Below, piece by piece: positions 34,679-46,300 of a stretch of 64,000 nucleotides of DNA. The notes under the pieces are model-generated. The model was given only the letters and a program-made list of their open reading frames with translations. It ran no database searches and had not been told where the DNA came from. The position numbers and the translations under genes are program-made. Source of the DNA: Fibrobacter succinogenes (GTDB taxonomy: Bacteria > Fibrobacterota > Fibrobacteria > Fibrobacterales > Fibrobacteraceae); assembly GCA_902791475.1 (NCBI GenBank), contig CADAWC010000010.1, positions 31,395 through 95,394 of the forward strand, written 5' to 3'. The first letter of the stretch is position 1. Each line of letters opens with the position of its first letter.

Positions 34679-35053
34679 TTACGAATGTGCCTTGATAATC
34701 TCGTCAACTTTGTTGCGGAGCTGCTGGAGATCCAGCGGCTTGCTGAAAATTGCGGCTACATCGAAGTGCTGAGCCGTTGCAAGATAGTCTTCAGCAGACG
34801 TACGTCCACCACCGCTAATCGCGATCGTGCGGTCGCTCATGCCCATACGGCGGAGGTCAAGGACAACTTCAAATCCGTCACCTTCCGGCATGATGATGTC
34901 GGTGATGATTACATCGTACGTGTTCTTCTGATAAAGAGTCTTTGCTTTCTTACCGTTGCTAGCAGTATCGACAGTATAACCTTTCAATTCCAGAGCAGAC
35001 TTCAACATGAGGTTGAGCTGAGCGTCATCGTCAATGATGAGTATTGTAGACAT
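34679..35053 (-). CDS. Single-domain response regulator (CheY-like)
   Basis: The ATG at 35053 has GGAGG seven bases upstream and gives 124 residues. It is a canonical receiver: acidic pair IIDDDAQ, phospho-acceptor Asp in VIITDIIMPEGDG (about residue 52), Ser in AISGGGR and Lys in FSKPLDLQQL. No output domain is attached, so it works by phosphotransfer or protein binding. The start overlaps the histidine kinase stop by one base (TAATG), which indicates translational coupling. Kinase, receiver and sigma-54 activator form one operon. Confidence 0.92.
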   Translation of the reverse strand: MSTILIIDDDAQLNLMLKSALELKGYTVDTASNGKKAKTLYQKNTYDVIITDIIMPEGDGFEVVLDLRRMGMSDRTIAISGGGRTSAEDYLATAQHFDVAAIFSKPLDLQQLRNKVDEIIKAHS

Positions 35054-37431
35054 TAAGCCTCCATTTTCTCGTTTCTTATAGACCAATATAGATTAAAAAT
35101 AGTTCCTTCGCCCAAGGTTGTTTGTACTGTGTAGCCCGCATTGCCTTCTTTTAGCAGTCTTAATGCCGAAGACAGGCCCAAACCGAGGCCTTCACCCGGA
35201 GCCTTAGTCGTAAAGAACGGTGAAAAGATGCGTTCGAGGGTCGCTGTATCCATGCCGGTACCGGTATCCTCGACTGTAATTTTGGCATACGTACCTGCTT
35301 CAATCTGCGGGGCGTATGGCGTAATGAGGGGTTCCGAGAGCACTTCTCGCTTGAGGGCAATCGTGAGTGTACCGCCATTTTCCTTCATGGCGAAGATGGC
35401 GTTGTTTGCAAGGTTGCTGATGATGCGGTCAAGTGCGGATACGTTTCCGACGATTCGGATGTTCTTGTCGAGATTGTCTGCTTTGACTTTCACGTTCGGC
35501 GGGAGCGTAATCCAGAGCTTTTTCACCACGTCGTCGATAATCATGTACGGCGCAAATTCCGTGAGCTTGTCCTTTTCGGAGGTCTTGCCGCGGATGGTGT
35601 TCAAAAGCTCTTCGAGGGATTCCTTGCCGCGTGTGGCTGCCTTGCGTGCTTCCTGGATGAACATGTAGGCCTGGTTATCTTTGTCGAGCACTTCAAGGGC
35701 CAGATCGCAGAACCCAATCTGAGAGCCAAGGATGTTGTTGTAGTCGTGTGCAAAGCCACCGCAGATGGTGCCCAGTTCTTCGAGCCTCGAGTGGATGTGC
35801 TTTTGTTCTTGCAACATGTCGCGTTCTTTTTCGAGACGCATTTCCTTGGTAATATCGATCTTGATGCCGATAATCTTGTACGGCTTGCGCGGGGCCATAA
35901 TGGGGATGAACATGTTGTTGAAAATCATGATATCCTTGGCGATCCCTTTACGGACGGCCATGTTGTAGTCGTCCTGCTTCAAAATCTCGATATCGTCTTC
36001 TTCTTCGTTATTCTCGTTGAAAGTCTTCTTAATTCGTTCGTAAGAAATGAAACTTTGCGGTTCGCCTTCGTTACGAGCTAAAAGTTCTTGAGGCAAAATC
36101 TTGCTGTCCGGTTCAGAGGTCTGCAACAGGTTTCCGCGACTCTTGATATCGGTCTGGTTCTGCGTCATGAACACGCCCTGTTCGTTCTTGGACCAAAAGC
36201 GGAATGGGAGTGTACTGATAAGCGTATCCAGGAAGTATTTACTTTCATCGACCTTCTTTTTCCAGATGTTCAATCGTTCCTGGTAGCGGATCTGGTCAAG
36301 CTGGTATTCCTTGAACTGCTCGTCGCGGGTCTTGATAATCTGCTGGTAATGCAGCGTGTTCGAAACATCGCTAAAGAAAGCCACGTTGTAGTTTGTTGTC
36401 AATGATTGACGAATCTGGAAAATGGAAACGTTGAAAATATGGTCTTCGTTGTCAATCTTGATTCTTATTTTGTTGTAAGTTGCTTCACGTGCAGGATCTT
36501 CAATTTGTGGGAATATGGATGTGATTTTCTTGTCGTGGAGTGCTTCTTGTGTGGTGTGCAAAATTCCAAGAGCAGCCGGGTTGGCAAGCTGAATTTCGCC
36601 TTTATAGTTGTAGTATAAAAGACCATCTACCATTTTGTCTTTTAGCTTGTCCAAAAACCAGGATGCACTTTTGTTCTTGAATGAGACCGAAGTGAAATAT
36701 TGCCCAGAAAGAATGGCTAAAAAGACAGAGATGAACTGAGACCATTTTAAGAACTGGTCATAACCGTTAAACTTCGTGGATATAGGGATGATGAAGTCGA
36801 AAAGGGCGGCTAACGCGACAAAGAACATGAACGAAACCAACATGTATATGCTAACCTGGTGGGGAAGTGTTGTATCGCTAGCCTGCACTATGTTGCGAAT
36901 TAAGTCATATGAAGTGACAATGATGTTTGGCAGTACAAATAAAGCGACAAGAAGGCTGTAAAAATTAAATATGGGCCTTTCTGCAAAAGGTTTGTAGCCA
37001 AAAAAATCTAGGCTTGGAATATAGCTTGGATCATTGATAAAGAGGTAGGTCGAAATAAGAACCGCTAAAGCTCCGAAAATGTTCATGAGCTTCCAGCCGT
37101 TCTTGCGCTTTATCTTGAGACTGATTTCTGCGGTATGTTGTATGGCGTTCCCAAGCTGGATCCAGCCAAGGGCTGCCGCGCAAAATATAAGTTGCCTTGC
37201 CGCATAGGCCTTGGTCCCTGCAATAATGTTGTCGCCGCTAAAGAAAATATCGCCAATTAAGTTGCTCGCTTGCCAGAATATGCTGATGATGACCAGCTGG
37301 TGTATGGGGCGAGGAAGCTGCTTGACTGACGTCTTTTGACCAAGCATAATGGGAAAATAGCATACAATGATTAACGCAACTACTGATAGAGCGATAACAT
37401 AAGGTGAGTTTGTAAATAGACTCTCTTGCAT
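35053..37431 (-). CDS. Membrane sensor histidine kinase with PAS domains
   Basis: The 792-residue protein has seven or eight hydrophobic helices in the first 250 residues, two PAS-like regions (about 265-370 and 405-540), then a kinase core. The H-box is GGFAHDYNNILGSQ (His near 560), of the AHDxNN class. The N-box is NLANNAIFAMKENGG, followed by VEDTGTGMD and GLGLGLSSALRLL. It autophosphorylates on His and presumably passes phosphate to the receiver encoded immediately after it. It starts 23 bp downstream of the 1949-residue cellulase stop, with only a weak GAGATTGGG ribosome site, so read-through from the cellulase is likely. The ligand sensed by the membrane part is unknown. Confidence 0.9.
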   Translation of the reverse strand: MQESLFTNSPYVIALSVVALIIVCYFPIMLGQKTSVKQLPRPIHQLVIISIFWQASNLIGDIFFSGDNIIAGTKAYAARQLIFCAAALGWIQLGNAIQHTAEISLKIKRKNGWKLMNIFGALAVLISTYLFINDPSYIPSLDFFGYKPFAERPIFNFYSLLVALFVLPNIIVTSYDLIRNIVQASDTTLPHQVSIYMLVSFMFFVALAALFDFIIPISTKFNGYDQFLKWSQFISVFLAILSGQYFTSVSFKNKSASWFLDKLKDKMVDGLLYYNYKGEIQLANPAALGILHTTQEALHDKKITSIFPQIEDPAREATYNKIRIKIDNEDHIFNVSIFQIRQSLTTNYNVAFFSDVSNTLHYQQIIKTRDEQFKEYQLDQIRYQERLNIWKKKVDESKYFLDTLISTLPFRFWSKNEQGVFMTQNQTDIKSRGNLLQTSEPDSKILPQELLARNEGEPQSFISYERIKKTFNENNEEEDDIEILKQDDYNMAVRKGIAKDIMIFNNMFIPIMAPRKPYKIIGIKIDITKEMRLEKERDMLQEQKHIHSRLEELGTICGGFAHDYNNILGSQIGFCDLALEVLDKDNQAYMFIQEARKAATRGKESLEELLNTIRGKTSEKDKLTEFAPYMIIDDVVKKLWITLPPNVKVKADNLDKNIRIVGNVSALDRIISNLANNAIFAMKENGGTLTIALKREVLSEPLITPYAPQIEAGTYAKITVEDTGTGMDTATLERIFSPFFTTKAPGEGLGLGLSSALRLLKEGNAGYTVQTTLGEGTIFNLYWSIRNEKMEA

Positions 37432-37454
37432 ATTTTCCCAATCTCTTGAATGAC

Positions 37455-40400
37455 TTACTTTGTTCTCTTGATGCCGAAGGTCTTTGTCTGGTCGAAGGAT
37501 GTCTTCGAAGAGAAGTTCTTGATGAGCTTCGCATCGCCCTTGACTTCAGGATTGTTCATGTTGGGCGAGAACGTTGCATCGATTTCAGCCTTGTAAATGT
37601 AGGCGCCTGTACCGACGGCTCTGTCTTCCTTGGTGCGGATTCCAGAAGGTGCCTTGTTTGCCCATTCAATGGCGAATTCCACCATGTTGTTGGGCGAGAG
37701 GTACTGCTTCGGATCCACATTGAACGCCTGCTTGAAGCGGTTTACAAAGCTACCGAGGTTCGAATAGATAGGAATGTTGAACTTGACAAGGAGATTATCC
37801 CAAGCGCATTCATCTCCACTCGATGCTCCTCTCGGCACGACGAGCTTGACATCCCAAATAGCACCGCCGATGTCGGCAGAATCAATGCCTGCCTGAGTCA
37901 CGACGCCGCCCTGAATGAGGTCGAACTTGTTGCTAGACGGATTCTTGATATAGAATCGCATCGTTTCGCTGACGTTCACGTTAGAGCGGTTGCTAGAATT
38001 GGCGTCATTAATCGTCTCGCGGAGCTTCACGTTGAACTTGATTTGAGGAGCACCGTTGCCGGTGACCAAGACCCAGGGCACTTCAAATTCCGGATAGTTG
38101 CCGTTGGCGTCCTTGAACGCACTTGTCATCATGGAGCCCATTCTAATGAAGTCGCCTTCCATGACACTTCCAGAGTTCTCGCTAGAGAACAGAATGGTCA
38201 GACCAGAATTGTTCTGAGAGAAGTTCCAGTTCTTGAAGTTACTGCTGAATGCATTTGAAAGCTTTTCTGCACGCTTGTGTCTGTAGAATTCCTGTGAAGA
38301 ATCGGCGACAACGAGCGGTTCACTTGCGGTGATGTACAAGAGATCTGCCGTTGTGGTTTGGGCAATTGTTGCAGAAACATAGACCGGGCCCACTTTGTCT
38401 TCGGCGAGAACGGAGTTTGTTTCAGTAGCGGCGCCCGTACCGAGGTATTGCGTGATGAAACCGGCATGAGTCAGCATCTTTCCGCCCGGGAGTGTACCTT
38501 CGTAGTTACCGGCCGTATTGCCAAATCTGAAAGGCTTTTCAAGATCGATGGCGAGGTTTTCGCCGTTGAGTACGAACCTGCTCTTTTCAACCTTGAGCGT
38601 TTCCGGTTTTGCGGTACCGAAGATGATTTCGAGCGTATCCGGAGTGTGCTTTTCGTCAAGAGCCTTGGAGAACTGTACATCGACATGGCTTGCATAGCCG
38701 TTCTTATCCTTGTCGGAAATAGCGGCGTAAGTCATCGGGATCGGCAAAATCTTCAGGAGAATTTCGACCTTTTCCGGGGTGCAGAAACCAGCAACACCGT
38801 TGCCGTTCAAGTCGGTAATAGAGCCAGCCGGATCAAGCTGTCCCCACATGCCTGCGGTGACGAGAGAGCTATTGCCTGCACCAAAGGCGATTTCGAAGTC
38901 CCAGATGTTCTTTGTTTCGTTGTAAAGCTTAGCCGAGAGGATGGTCGGTGTTGCTGCCGTCGTTGTGCCATCAGCCGCGTAGAGGATTAACGGGAAGCTG
39001 GTGCCCGGGGCCGAAATCGGTTCGCTAAACTGCAGATAGAGGTGGTCTGCGGTTGCTGTATCCTGGCGTTCGAGAACTGTTGCCGAAAGAAGTGTTGGCG
39101 GAATACCGTCAGAATAGGAATCTTCGACAGTCTTGACTTGTCCCTGGATATTGCTTGTGAGCGTGATTTTCCCGGTAGCGTTAGTCACAATATTCTGGGG
39201 TACGTCAATTTCGACGACAAGCGACTTGCCGTTCAGAGATTTGACTTTGCTAGAGGAAATCGTTTCTGTTCCGTAAGAGAACGTGATCGAAGTAAAGCTC
39301 TGATTTGCGGTGTATTCCGACGAAAGCGTGATGTCCATGGCGTCCGGAATATGGTCGCAGTTCAAATCGACAATCTTTGCAACATCGATAATCGGCCAAG
39401 GCGGCAGTTCTTCAATGTCGAGTTCTGCTGTTGCAGGCGTGTAGGCGTAATCTTTTGTATTCGGGTGTGTTGCCGAAATGATTGTTTTTACGGCAACCTT
39501 AGAGCTCACGTAGAATGTTGCAACACCGTCATAAAGCGTTATGGTTGTTACAGGAATGGTTGCACCAGGATCTGTGTAGAAGAGAACGTTCGGGTCTTCG
39601 CTGACCAATTCTACGTTCAAGTTCTTTTCGTCCGTGTAGAGTTCGAGATTGCTATCGAGGAGCGAAACCTGGACTTCAATGAACTTGTCCTTGTAACCGA
39701 CAATATTGCTCTTGTCGAACACGAGGTAGCGTTTTTCGAGCGGCTTCGTGATACTGTCGATTTCGACATTGGTGCGGACCACGGCGCATGCGCAGTCATA
39801 CTTGTTTTCGGTCTTCTGGTTGGCATTTCTATTGTGCCAGGTGACCCATTCCATATAGTTGTTGCCGTAGGCGAGAGTCGTGTCTCCGCCGAAGGTGATA
39901 GAGTCGGTGCGTTTGGGGTTGGGGTAGTCAAACTTATACGGGTTGCTGTTCATTTCGACGGCGTCAAGGACGCCTGTCGGAGAAACCTTACTTGTGGCGG
40001 CGTACGTTGTGAGTGGATTTTCCTTTTCAACAGAGTATCTCGGGCTCACGAACGGGCTTGTGAACGTTGTTTCGATGGTGCGTTTGACTTGCGGCCCATT
40101 TTCAGGAGTGTAGTCTGGACCGTAACCATAGATGTGCTTTCCGTGGTAATGGACGGTAATATAGGGATCACGGGTAAAGGCGACAACTTTTTCACCCCTG
40201 GAATTGTATTCGAGGAATGTCGTTTCGGAACCCTTGAAGTAAGGAGCTTGAGTAAAGTCAATGCCTTCAAAATGTTCTGGATCGGTTTCTTCGGTGTGTG
40301 CGCGGAGTGACCAGGAATTATCTATGTCGCTGAATTTCACTGTCTTTACATTAGGATCGTAGTTGTGGAAAATAATCTGGATGATCAGCTGTCCAGAAAC

Positions 40401-43304
40401 TTCTAGTTTGCCTTTGACGTTAATGGGGAGATAATAACCTCCAAAACCGTCTGCCTGTGCGGTTCCGAAAGTAACGTTAATCGGCTTACCCATTTGACCA
40501 TCTCCACCGAAGTTCTGGTGGCAGTTTCCGAGAGCGGATAGGTTTGGATCCTTGAGGTACATACGCACTTCAAAGTCTTCGAATGGTATGGTGTCGTTGT
40601 TTGAAAGTGACATGATGAAGGCATGGCAATCTTGCCATTGGCTACAGGCGGCTTCTCCACCGTAAGAACTCGGCTTCAAAGAAATGTCGAGGTCTGCATA
40701 GGTGGCATGGGATTCTGTTGTGAAAGAGTATTCTTCAGAAGTCTTTGCGCCCGAGGAAACGGTAAAGTAATAGGTCGTACCCGCTTCAAGTCCAGTGAGC
40801 TCGGCTTCGTGGAAAAGGACGGCGCTGCCACTTGCATTCTGGGTTCCGGTGTAGTTTCCCGTGGCCTTTCCGTAGTTGACGACGCCGTTCAGACGGTCGG
40901 TGCTCCACCAGTAAATCTTTGCACTGCGATGGTCCACCTGGCAAATCGTAACGCCCTTGATTTCAGTCTGTTTGGGAGTCATGGTGAAGGAGTACCAATA
41001 ACCATGGTTGTCATCAGTTGTGATGTTTCTCTTGGTGTCCATACCTTCGAGGAAGAAGTAATATGTCTGTCCAGGGGTGAGGCCGGTAAGCGTTACAGAA
41101 CCGCCCTTAGAGGCTGTGGTCTGCTGCACCGATTTCGGATTGGCGGAATTGGGGACGACGTCGTAGAAAACCGTAACAAGGGCGACTTCGTTTGCGTCCC
41201 AGCTTACGATAGCGGTAGAATCTGTAATCGGCGTTCCGATGATGTTGCTGAAAATTGGGCCCTCGTTATCGGGCGGGAGCGTTTCAGCAAGGCTCTGTGC
41301 CGGGAAGAGGAACTGTGCCGAGAAGTCAATGCATGTTTCGGTAGAGGTGTATTTGCTCCAGTCTTCGATAAGTGTTTTTTCCGGATCGCGACCACCCATG
41401 AGAGCACCCTTCGGGCAGCGATACTGGTAAGGCATACCACCGGTATTGAAACCATCGGGGTTTGCAGAACGGTTGTGCGGGTGTTGAGGGTTCTTGTCGC
41501 CTGCGCCCATCAAGAGGGAAATATCCCACGGGTTTGCGCCAAGTGCGTAGTACATGTTGTCGAGTGCGACCTTCAAATAGCGTTCATCCTTCGTGAGTTC
41601 GTACATCAAGAAGATGGAAACAGCGGTACCCAAGTTGTAGCGGATAACGCCCCAGTCAAAGCTCGTCCATACAAGGTTGTAGGGAGTGATGACCTTGAGG
41701 TCTGTCGGACCTTCATGCGGGTCGCCTGTGCCTACGCCCGGGTTCACGAGAACGGTAGAGTCGCCTTGGTTGGTGGCATCGTTCAAGATCTTGCGGAATG
41801 TAGCCATCGTACGCATCGAAAGAGAATCGCGTTCGGTTTCGGAAAGTCCATATTCCGCAGCTTTTTCGGCACTGTTCAAAATCAAGTTCTGGAAGGCGAA
41901 GAGCACGTAGGTGTGGATGTTCTGATAGTCCGTAGCCCAGCCACCGGGAGAAAATCCGCTTTGGTTGCCGAGGAACCCGGCTCTGAAGTAGTCGAGGTTG
42001 AAAAGGTAGTTGGTCGGGTTGTCAAAAATATTGGTGTTTTTGTAGAGGTCGTAACGGTAAGTCGTGTCCTTGGTGGCGTACCACAAGGCAAGAGCAGCGG
42101 CTGCACCGTCATCATAGCGCGGGCCGCCACCGGTGTAGAATCCCGGGAATGATGTCGTCCTTCCCATTTCGTTTCCGGTGCCGTAGTCAAAGAGCGGCAT
42201 CATCACGTTCTTGTAAATGTCTTTTGCTGCTTCGAGGAGAGAATCGGAATAGGCCGGGTCGTAAACGCGGTAGCCGGTTGCTACGTTTGCAAGGGCTGCA
42301 ACAAACATGCCCGAAGTATTAGCGCCAATGCCTGTGAGCACAACGCGGTCCGGACCACCCTTAGATTCTGGCTGTGCGTCCTGACGTTCTGGCAAGTCCC
42401 AGAACGAGTGGTCCTTTTCGTCAACGCCCACGGAATGGTACATGTCGTGATCTTTGTCGATGAGACCATCAGCCTTGGAAGCCTTGTAGAGCTTGTAAAT
42501 AAAGTCTGCTCCGATTTTTGCTTCGTAAAGAATATCGGGGATACCGTCCGTAAAGACCGTGTCTGCATAGGAATGACCATAGCGGTCTTCGGCCTTGTTG
42601 GGGTAGGTGAGGTAAACCATCGAAAGCACGTAGGCGGTGTAGCCAAGAGTTTCAGAAACCTTGAAATGGTCACCACAATCATGCCAACCGCCCGTCAAGT
42701 CATGTCCGACTTTGGAGCCGTCTTTCAAGTGGCAGGGCTTGTGGAAGTGTGAATCTGTGTTACCGCAGCGTTGAATCCCGAAGAACTGCAAGGAGTTCTC
42801 GAGGATGGAGTTGTAGATGGAGGGATGCACATGGAATGTGGCCGAAGTGTCTTTGCCCACGACAAGGAAGTATTCGCCCGTTGTCGAAAGCGGAGTAAAG
42901 TCGGCTCGGTACAGGTCTTCTTTTTCTGTGCTGACAGAGTCCTGCTTGCCAAACTCATAAATGCTTTCCAACGAGTTGAATGCGCCGTTGATCCAGATGT
43001 TTGGCTTTGTAGCGCCTTTTTTGATAAGCGTGAGGTTTCCGCCACCTGGAACTTCTTTACCGCTGTTGGCATCAATGACCTTGAATGTCATTTCCTTCGG
43101 ATCAGCAACATAGGCGTACTTGTAATCTTGCGGTCTAAATCCGCTTTGGTTCATTCGGATGGGGCGTCTGTTGTAGACGTTCAAAGAGTCCAAATAGCGT
43201 CGGCTACAATTGGTACACGTTCTGTCGATGTTTGGTAGTTCTGCCTCTGCATAATCCATGCAGAACATAGCCAGTAAAGAAACAACGCTGAGTAATCTTT
43301 TCAT
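37455..43304 (-). CDS. Giant family 9 glycoside hydrolase (endoglucanase), 1949 aa
   Basis: A signal peptide (residues 1-21) is followed by an Ig-like CelD_N domain (about 45-165, PIRMNQSGFRPQDYKYAYV). The GH9 catalytic domain spans about 170-680: GGWHDCGDHFKV holds the catalytic-base Asp pair, HPHNRSANPDG the active-site His, and STETCIDFSAQ the catalytic Glu. Two fibronectin type III domains (about 690-870), a beta-sandwich with SDIDNSWS that resembles a CBM3-like cellulose binder (about 875-1060) and several Ig/SbsA-like domains (from about 1290) follow. The basic C-terminus is TKTFGIKRTK. It cuts beta-1,4-glucan outside the cell, probably surface-attached. It shares its whole architecture with the upstream 2152-residue paralogue. 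Confidence 0.92.
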   Translation of the reverse strand: MKRLLSVVSLLAMFCMDYAEAELPNIDRTCTNCSRRYLDSLNVYNRRPIRMNQSGFRPQDYKYAYVADPKEMTFKVIDANSGKEVPGGGNLTLIKKGATKPNIWINGAFNSLESIYEFGKQDSVSTEKEDLYRADFTPLSTTGEYFLVVGKDTSATFHVHPSIYNSILENSLQFFGIQRCGNTDSHFHKPCHLKDGSKVGHDLTGGWHDCGDHFKVSETLGYTAYVLSMVYLTYPNKAEDRYGHSYADTVFTDGIPDILYEAKIGADFIYKLYKASKADGLIDKDHDMYHSVGVDEKDHSFWDLPERQDAQPESKGGPDRVVLTGIGANTSGMFVAALANVATGYRVYDPAYSDSLLEAAKDIYKNVMMPLFDYGTGNEMGRTTSFPGFYTGGGPRYDDGAAAALALWYATKDTTYRYDLYKNTNIFDNPTNYLFNLDYFRAGFLGNQSGFSPGGWATDYQNIHTYVLFAFQNLILNSAEKAAEYGLSETERDSLSMRTMATFRKILNDATNQGDSTVLVNPGVGTGDPHEGPTDLKVITPYNLVWTSFDWGVIRYNLGTAVSIFLMYELTKDERYLKVALDNMYYALGANPWDISLLMGAGDKNPQHPHNRSANPDGFNTGGMPYQYRCPKGALMGGRDPEKTLIEDWSKYTSTETCIDFSAQFLFPAQSLAETLPPDNEGPIFSNIIGTPITDSTAIVSWDANEVALVTVFYDVVPNSANPKSVQQTTASKGGSVTLTGLTPGQTYYFFLEGMDTKRNITTDDNHGYWYSFTMTPKQTEIKGVTICQVDHRSAKIYWWSTDRLNGVVNYGKATGNYTGTQNASGSAVLFHEAELTGLEAGTTYYFTVSSGAKTSEEYSFTTESHATYADLDISLKPSSYGGEAACSQWQDCHAFIMSLSNNDTIPFEDFEVRMYLKDPNLSALGNCHQNFGGDGQMGKPINVTFGTAQADGFGGYYLPINVKGKLEVSGQLIIQIIFHNYDPNVKTVKFSDIDNSWSLRAHTEETDPEHFEGIDFTQAPYFKGSETTFLEYNSRGEKVVAFTRDPYITVHYHGKHIYGYGPDYTPENGPQVKRTIETTFTSPFVSPRYSVEKENPLTTYAATSKVSPTGVLDAVEMNSNPYKFDYPNPKRTDSITFGGDTTLAYGNNYMEWVTWHNRNANQKTENKYDCACAVVRTNVEIDSITKPLEKRYLVFDKSNIVGYKDKFIEVQVSLLDSNLELYTDEKNLNVELVSEDPNVLFYTDPGATIPVTTITLYDGVATFYVSSKVAVKTIISATHPNTKDYAYTPATAELDIEELPPWPIIDVAKIVDLNCDHIPDAMDITLSSEYTANQSFTSITFSYGTETISSSKVKSLNGKSLVVEIDVPQNIVTNATGKITLTSNIQGQVKTVEDSYSDGIPPTLLSATVLERQDTATADHLYLQFSEPISAPGTSFPLILYAADGTTTAATPTILSAKLYNETKNIWDFEIAFGAGNSSLVTAGMWGQLDPAGSITDLNGNGVAGFCTPEKVEILLKILPIPMTYAAISDKDKNGYASHVDVQFSKALDEKHTPDTLEIIFGTAKPETLKVEKSRFVLNGENLAIDLEKPFRFGNTAGNYEGTLPGGKMLTHAGFITQYLGTGAATETNSVLAEDKVGPVYVSATIAQTTTADLLYITASEPLVVADSSQEFYRHKRAEKLSNAFSSNFKNWNFSQNNSGLTILFSSENSGSVMEGDFIRMGSMMTSAFKDANGNYPEFEVPWVLVTGNGAPQIKFNVKLRETINDANSSNRSNVNVSETMRFYIKNPSSNKFDLIQGGVVTQAGIDSADIGGAIWDVKLVVPRGASSGDECAWDNLLVKFNIPIYSNLGSFVNRFKQAFNVDPKQYLSPNNMVEFAIEWANKAPSGIRTKEDRAVGTGAYIYKAEIDATFSPNMNNPEVKGDAKLIKNFSSKTSFDQTKTFGIKRTK

Positions 43305-43332
43305 ACTTATTCTTCTTTTATAAAAATAAAGA

Positions 43333-43360
43333 GCCGCCTGGATGGTTAAATCCAGGAGGC
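43333..43360 (-). terminator. Hairpin between the two GH9 genes
   Basis: On the minus strand GCCTCCTGGAT and ATCCAGGCGGC form an 11-bp stem with one mismatch and loop TTAACC, followed by TCTTTATTTTT. It should reduce, but perhaps not abolish, transcription from the first GH9 gene into the second. Confidence 0.75.
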
Positions 43361-43370
43361 TAATTGTTTA

Positions 43371-46300
43371 TTACTTTCTTCTCTTAAAGCCAAGTGTCTT
43401 GGTCTTGCTGTCGCTAGCCTTTTCTACGATGGCGCCGACTTCAGAGCATGTTGCCTTGTAGTCGTTGTTCGTTTCGTCAAACTTTGCGGCACAGAACGAT
43501 TCTGCCGTAAAGTCGAACTTCGCGATGTAGGCGCCTGTACCAATCTTGTTGCCCTTCTTTGCGACCGGGGCTTCGTTATCCTTGGCCGCCCATTCCACAT
43601 TAAGCTTGAGCGTACCGTTGTCGACGAGGTTTCGCATGTTGGCGAAGTTTTCCTGCGGGATGTCAAGCCTGTAGGTGTTGATGTACTGACCGAGGTTGTC
43701 GTAGAGATCCATGACAATCTTGAGGTGAATATTATACATATTCTGCCCATCTCGTGTCGTGAATGCTGCAGACGGCATGGAAACTGAGATTTCGAAGTTC
43801 GGACCCGAATTTGCGTATGCTGCGGAGTCTACCTGGCCGAGGAGCGTTCCGTTAGCATTGATGAAGTTGTGCTTGCCACCAATAACTGCCGATGTCAGGA
43901 AGGCGTCGTTTGCCGCAGCTTCCGGGCGTCCTACATAAGCATTGGTTTTCGGCGTCGAAACCGGCTTTGTAAGGACCACGTTGAAGCGGATGTTGTCGTC
44001 ACCCGTGACACGGATATAGGGGTTGAACTTCGTCGGAACGTTGTTGTTCTTGTCGGTGTAGGCAGAACCGATTTCTTGCGGAACAAGGCGGATGCGGTCA
44101 CCGGCATGTACAACGTTATCCTTTTCGTTATACATGAACAGATAAGCTCTGCCACTGCCCTGCGGCTTTTCAGGCGGAATGTATTCGTCGCGTTCGCGCT
44201 GGATGTACTTGCCTGTTTCGAGCATTGTCAGCGGTTCCGACGCGTTGACCGTGAGGAGGCCCTTGATTATGCGTGCGCTAGAGATAACCGGAGCGCACTT
44301 GTCATAGAGCGTGTAGGTCGTTTCGAAGAAGCCGCTTGCCGCACCCTTGAGCGGGGATACCGTTCCGTTACCATCGTTTTCACCGCTGGTAGAACCGTAA
44401 GGATAGGCGTGGCTTGCAGGAATCGTGATTTCGATAATGCTATAGGTATTGACAGAGTCCTTGGTGGTGACAGAGTCAATCTGAACTGTGAACGGAGCCG
44501 ACACGGAATCGCGAATGGTCCAGTAGGTTTCCTTAGGAACGATAACTCCACCCGTCGTATCAGCAGTCGTGATGAACGAGCGTGTGATGCCGGGATTGCC
44601 CCAGACCGTCACGATGCTATCGAACATGTCCTTAGCCTTGAGCTTGCGTTCGAACATGATATAGACCTTGTCCGGAACGCCATCGCCTTCGTTGTCGATC
44701 ATTTCAGCATGATAGACAGGGACCGGGCGAGAAATGAGCGTTACAGGAACGGTCGGATTACAGCCAAACGGATTGACCTGGTTAAGGCTCTGGTCGGTAA
44801 TGTTGAAGTCGTCGGTGATTCTTGCGCTAGCCTTTGCCCCAATCGGAACAAGCGTCTTATCGGCGTTCCCGCTGATGACAAACTGCCAGCTCTTGCCGTT
44901 GTTTGTTGTCGTTGCGTTTCCAACAACCGTGGGGGCTGCTGTAGCACCAGAAATGACTAGCGGCCATTCGCTCAAGGACGAGAGAATTACCGGTTCGGAG
45001 AATGCGACCAGGACTGTATCGAAACCGCTTCTGTCGTCGTCAGACTTTTCGAGAATCGAAACACTCGTGAGCGTGGGGGCGATGCCGTCGGTAATCTTTG
45101 CATTTTCTGCGTTAGCAATACCGCGGTCTGCAACATAAGTTGTGATCTTTCCAGACGGGCTTGCGTTTGTCTGGATGAGGCTCGTGTCAATCGGAATGAA
45201 GATTTCGTTCATGTCCAAATACTTAGATGCTGTGAGCGCAACCTTGATGGTGTCTGCCATGCCTTCGATATAGTACTTGACGCTGTCAAGCGGATAGCCT
45301 TCAGCAAGCTTGTTTGTGAAGACAATCTTCAGCTGGTCAGCCTTGTTGTCGCAGTCCGTATCAATGGCTTGAACGGTTTGCGGTGTCGGCACCTTGGATT
45401 CTGCGTAGAACGTCTGCTTGGAGATATCTTCTTCGTCATCCGGGTCGGTGTAGACAACCTGGATGGTATCGCCTGCAAAGAACGAAATTTCAGATGTCTG
45501 GTTCCTTGTTTCCTTGGAGTGGTTGACAGCCGTGATTGGGCCTCCGACAAAGTGGCCGGGGTTAGCCGGGTCGGCGGTCAACGTCACTTTGAGAATGTCG
45601 TCCTTCTTGTTGTTGATGATTTGAATATCAACAGAGGTAGCCTTACTCTTAATCTTGTCCTTATCCATCAAGTCGATGTAGAAGGTTGTGCCTTCTGCGT
45701 TTGCCGGGCTTACAATCGGGTTGCCGGCAGCATCCTTGATCACTAGCGTCGAGGCTGTTGCATCACCCTTCGAGAAGTTGATGTAGTAGGTTCTGTTTTC
45801 AAATGCGCAACCGCCATTTTCGGCACATGTTTCGCATGTGGGGTTTGCGCCTGCAAAGATGGTGATGTCCACCTTCTTGGAGCCAATGCCCATCTTGACA
45901 GGAATGTCGAGATCCCACATGTCTGTGGCAACATCGTACTTGGCGATAATGTCGGTACCGGCTTCGTTGAGCAACCACTTGTCGAGGCTGATTCCGTCAT
46001 TGAATGCTTGGCCGCTGACCTTCACGCCGTTTGCCCAAACTTTCGTAATGTAACCGCCTTCGGTCACGTGAGCCTTACCTGTGACATGGACAATGCTGCT
46101 TGCCTGGTCGATATCAATATGGGAACCGTTAGAGACGTTGAACGGAGGATCAAGAGTGATATCCATCTTGTAGTTCGCTCTCTTGTTTTCCATTTCCTTT
46201 TTGGACGGGCTGTAACCCCAGATGAATTCGTCTTTACGGTAGACAGATACATACGGGTTTTCTGCAGCGACGGTAAAGTCAATATCTCCAGCATCTTTAT

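Noticed and set aside
40623..42152. A 509-codon plus-strand frame inside the 1949-residue cellulase
   Set aside because: It is antisense to the GH9 catalytic domain, has no ribosome site, and its translation looks compositionally odd (Cys/Val/Gly-rich).
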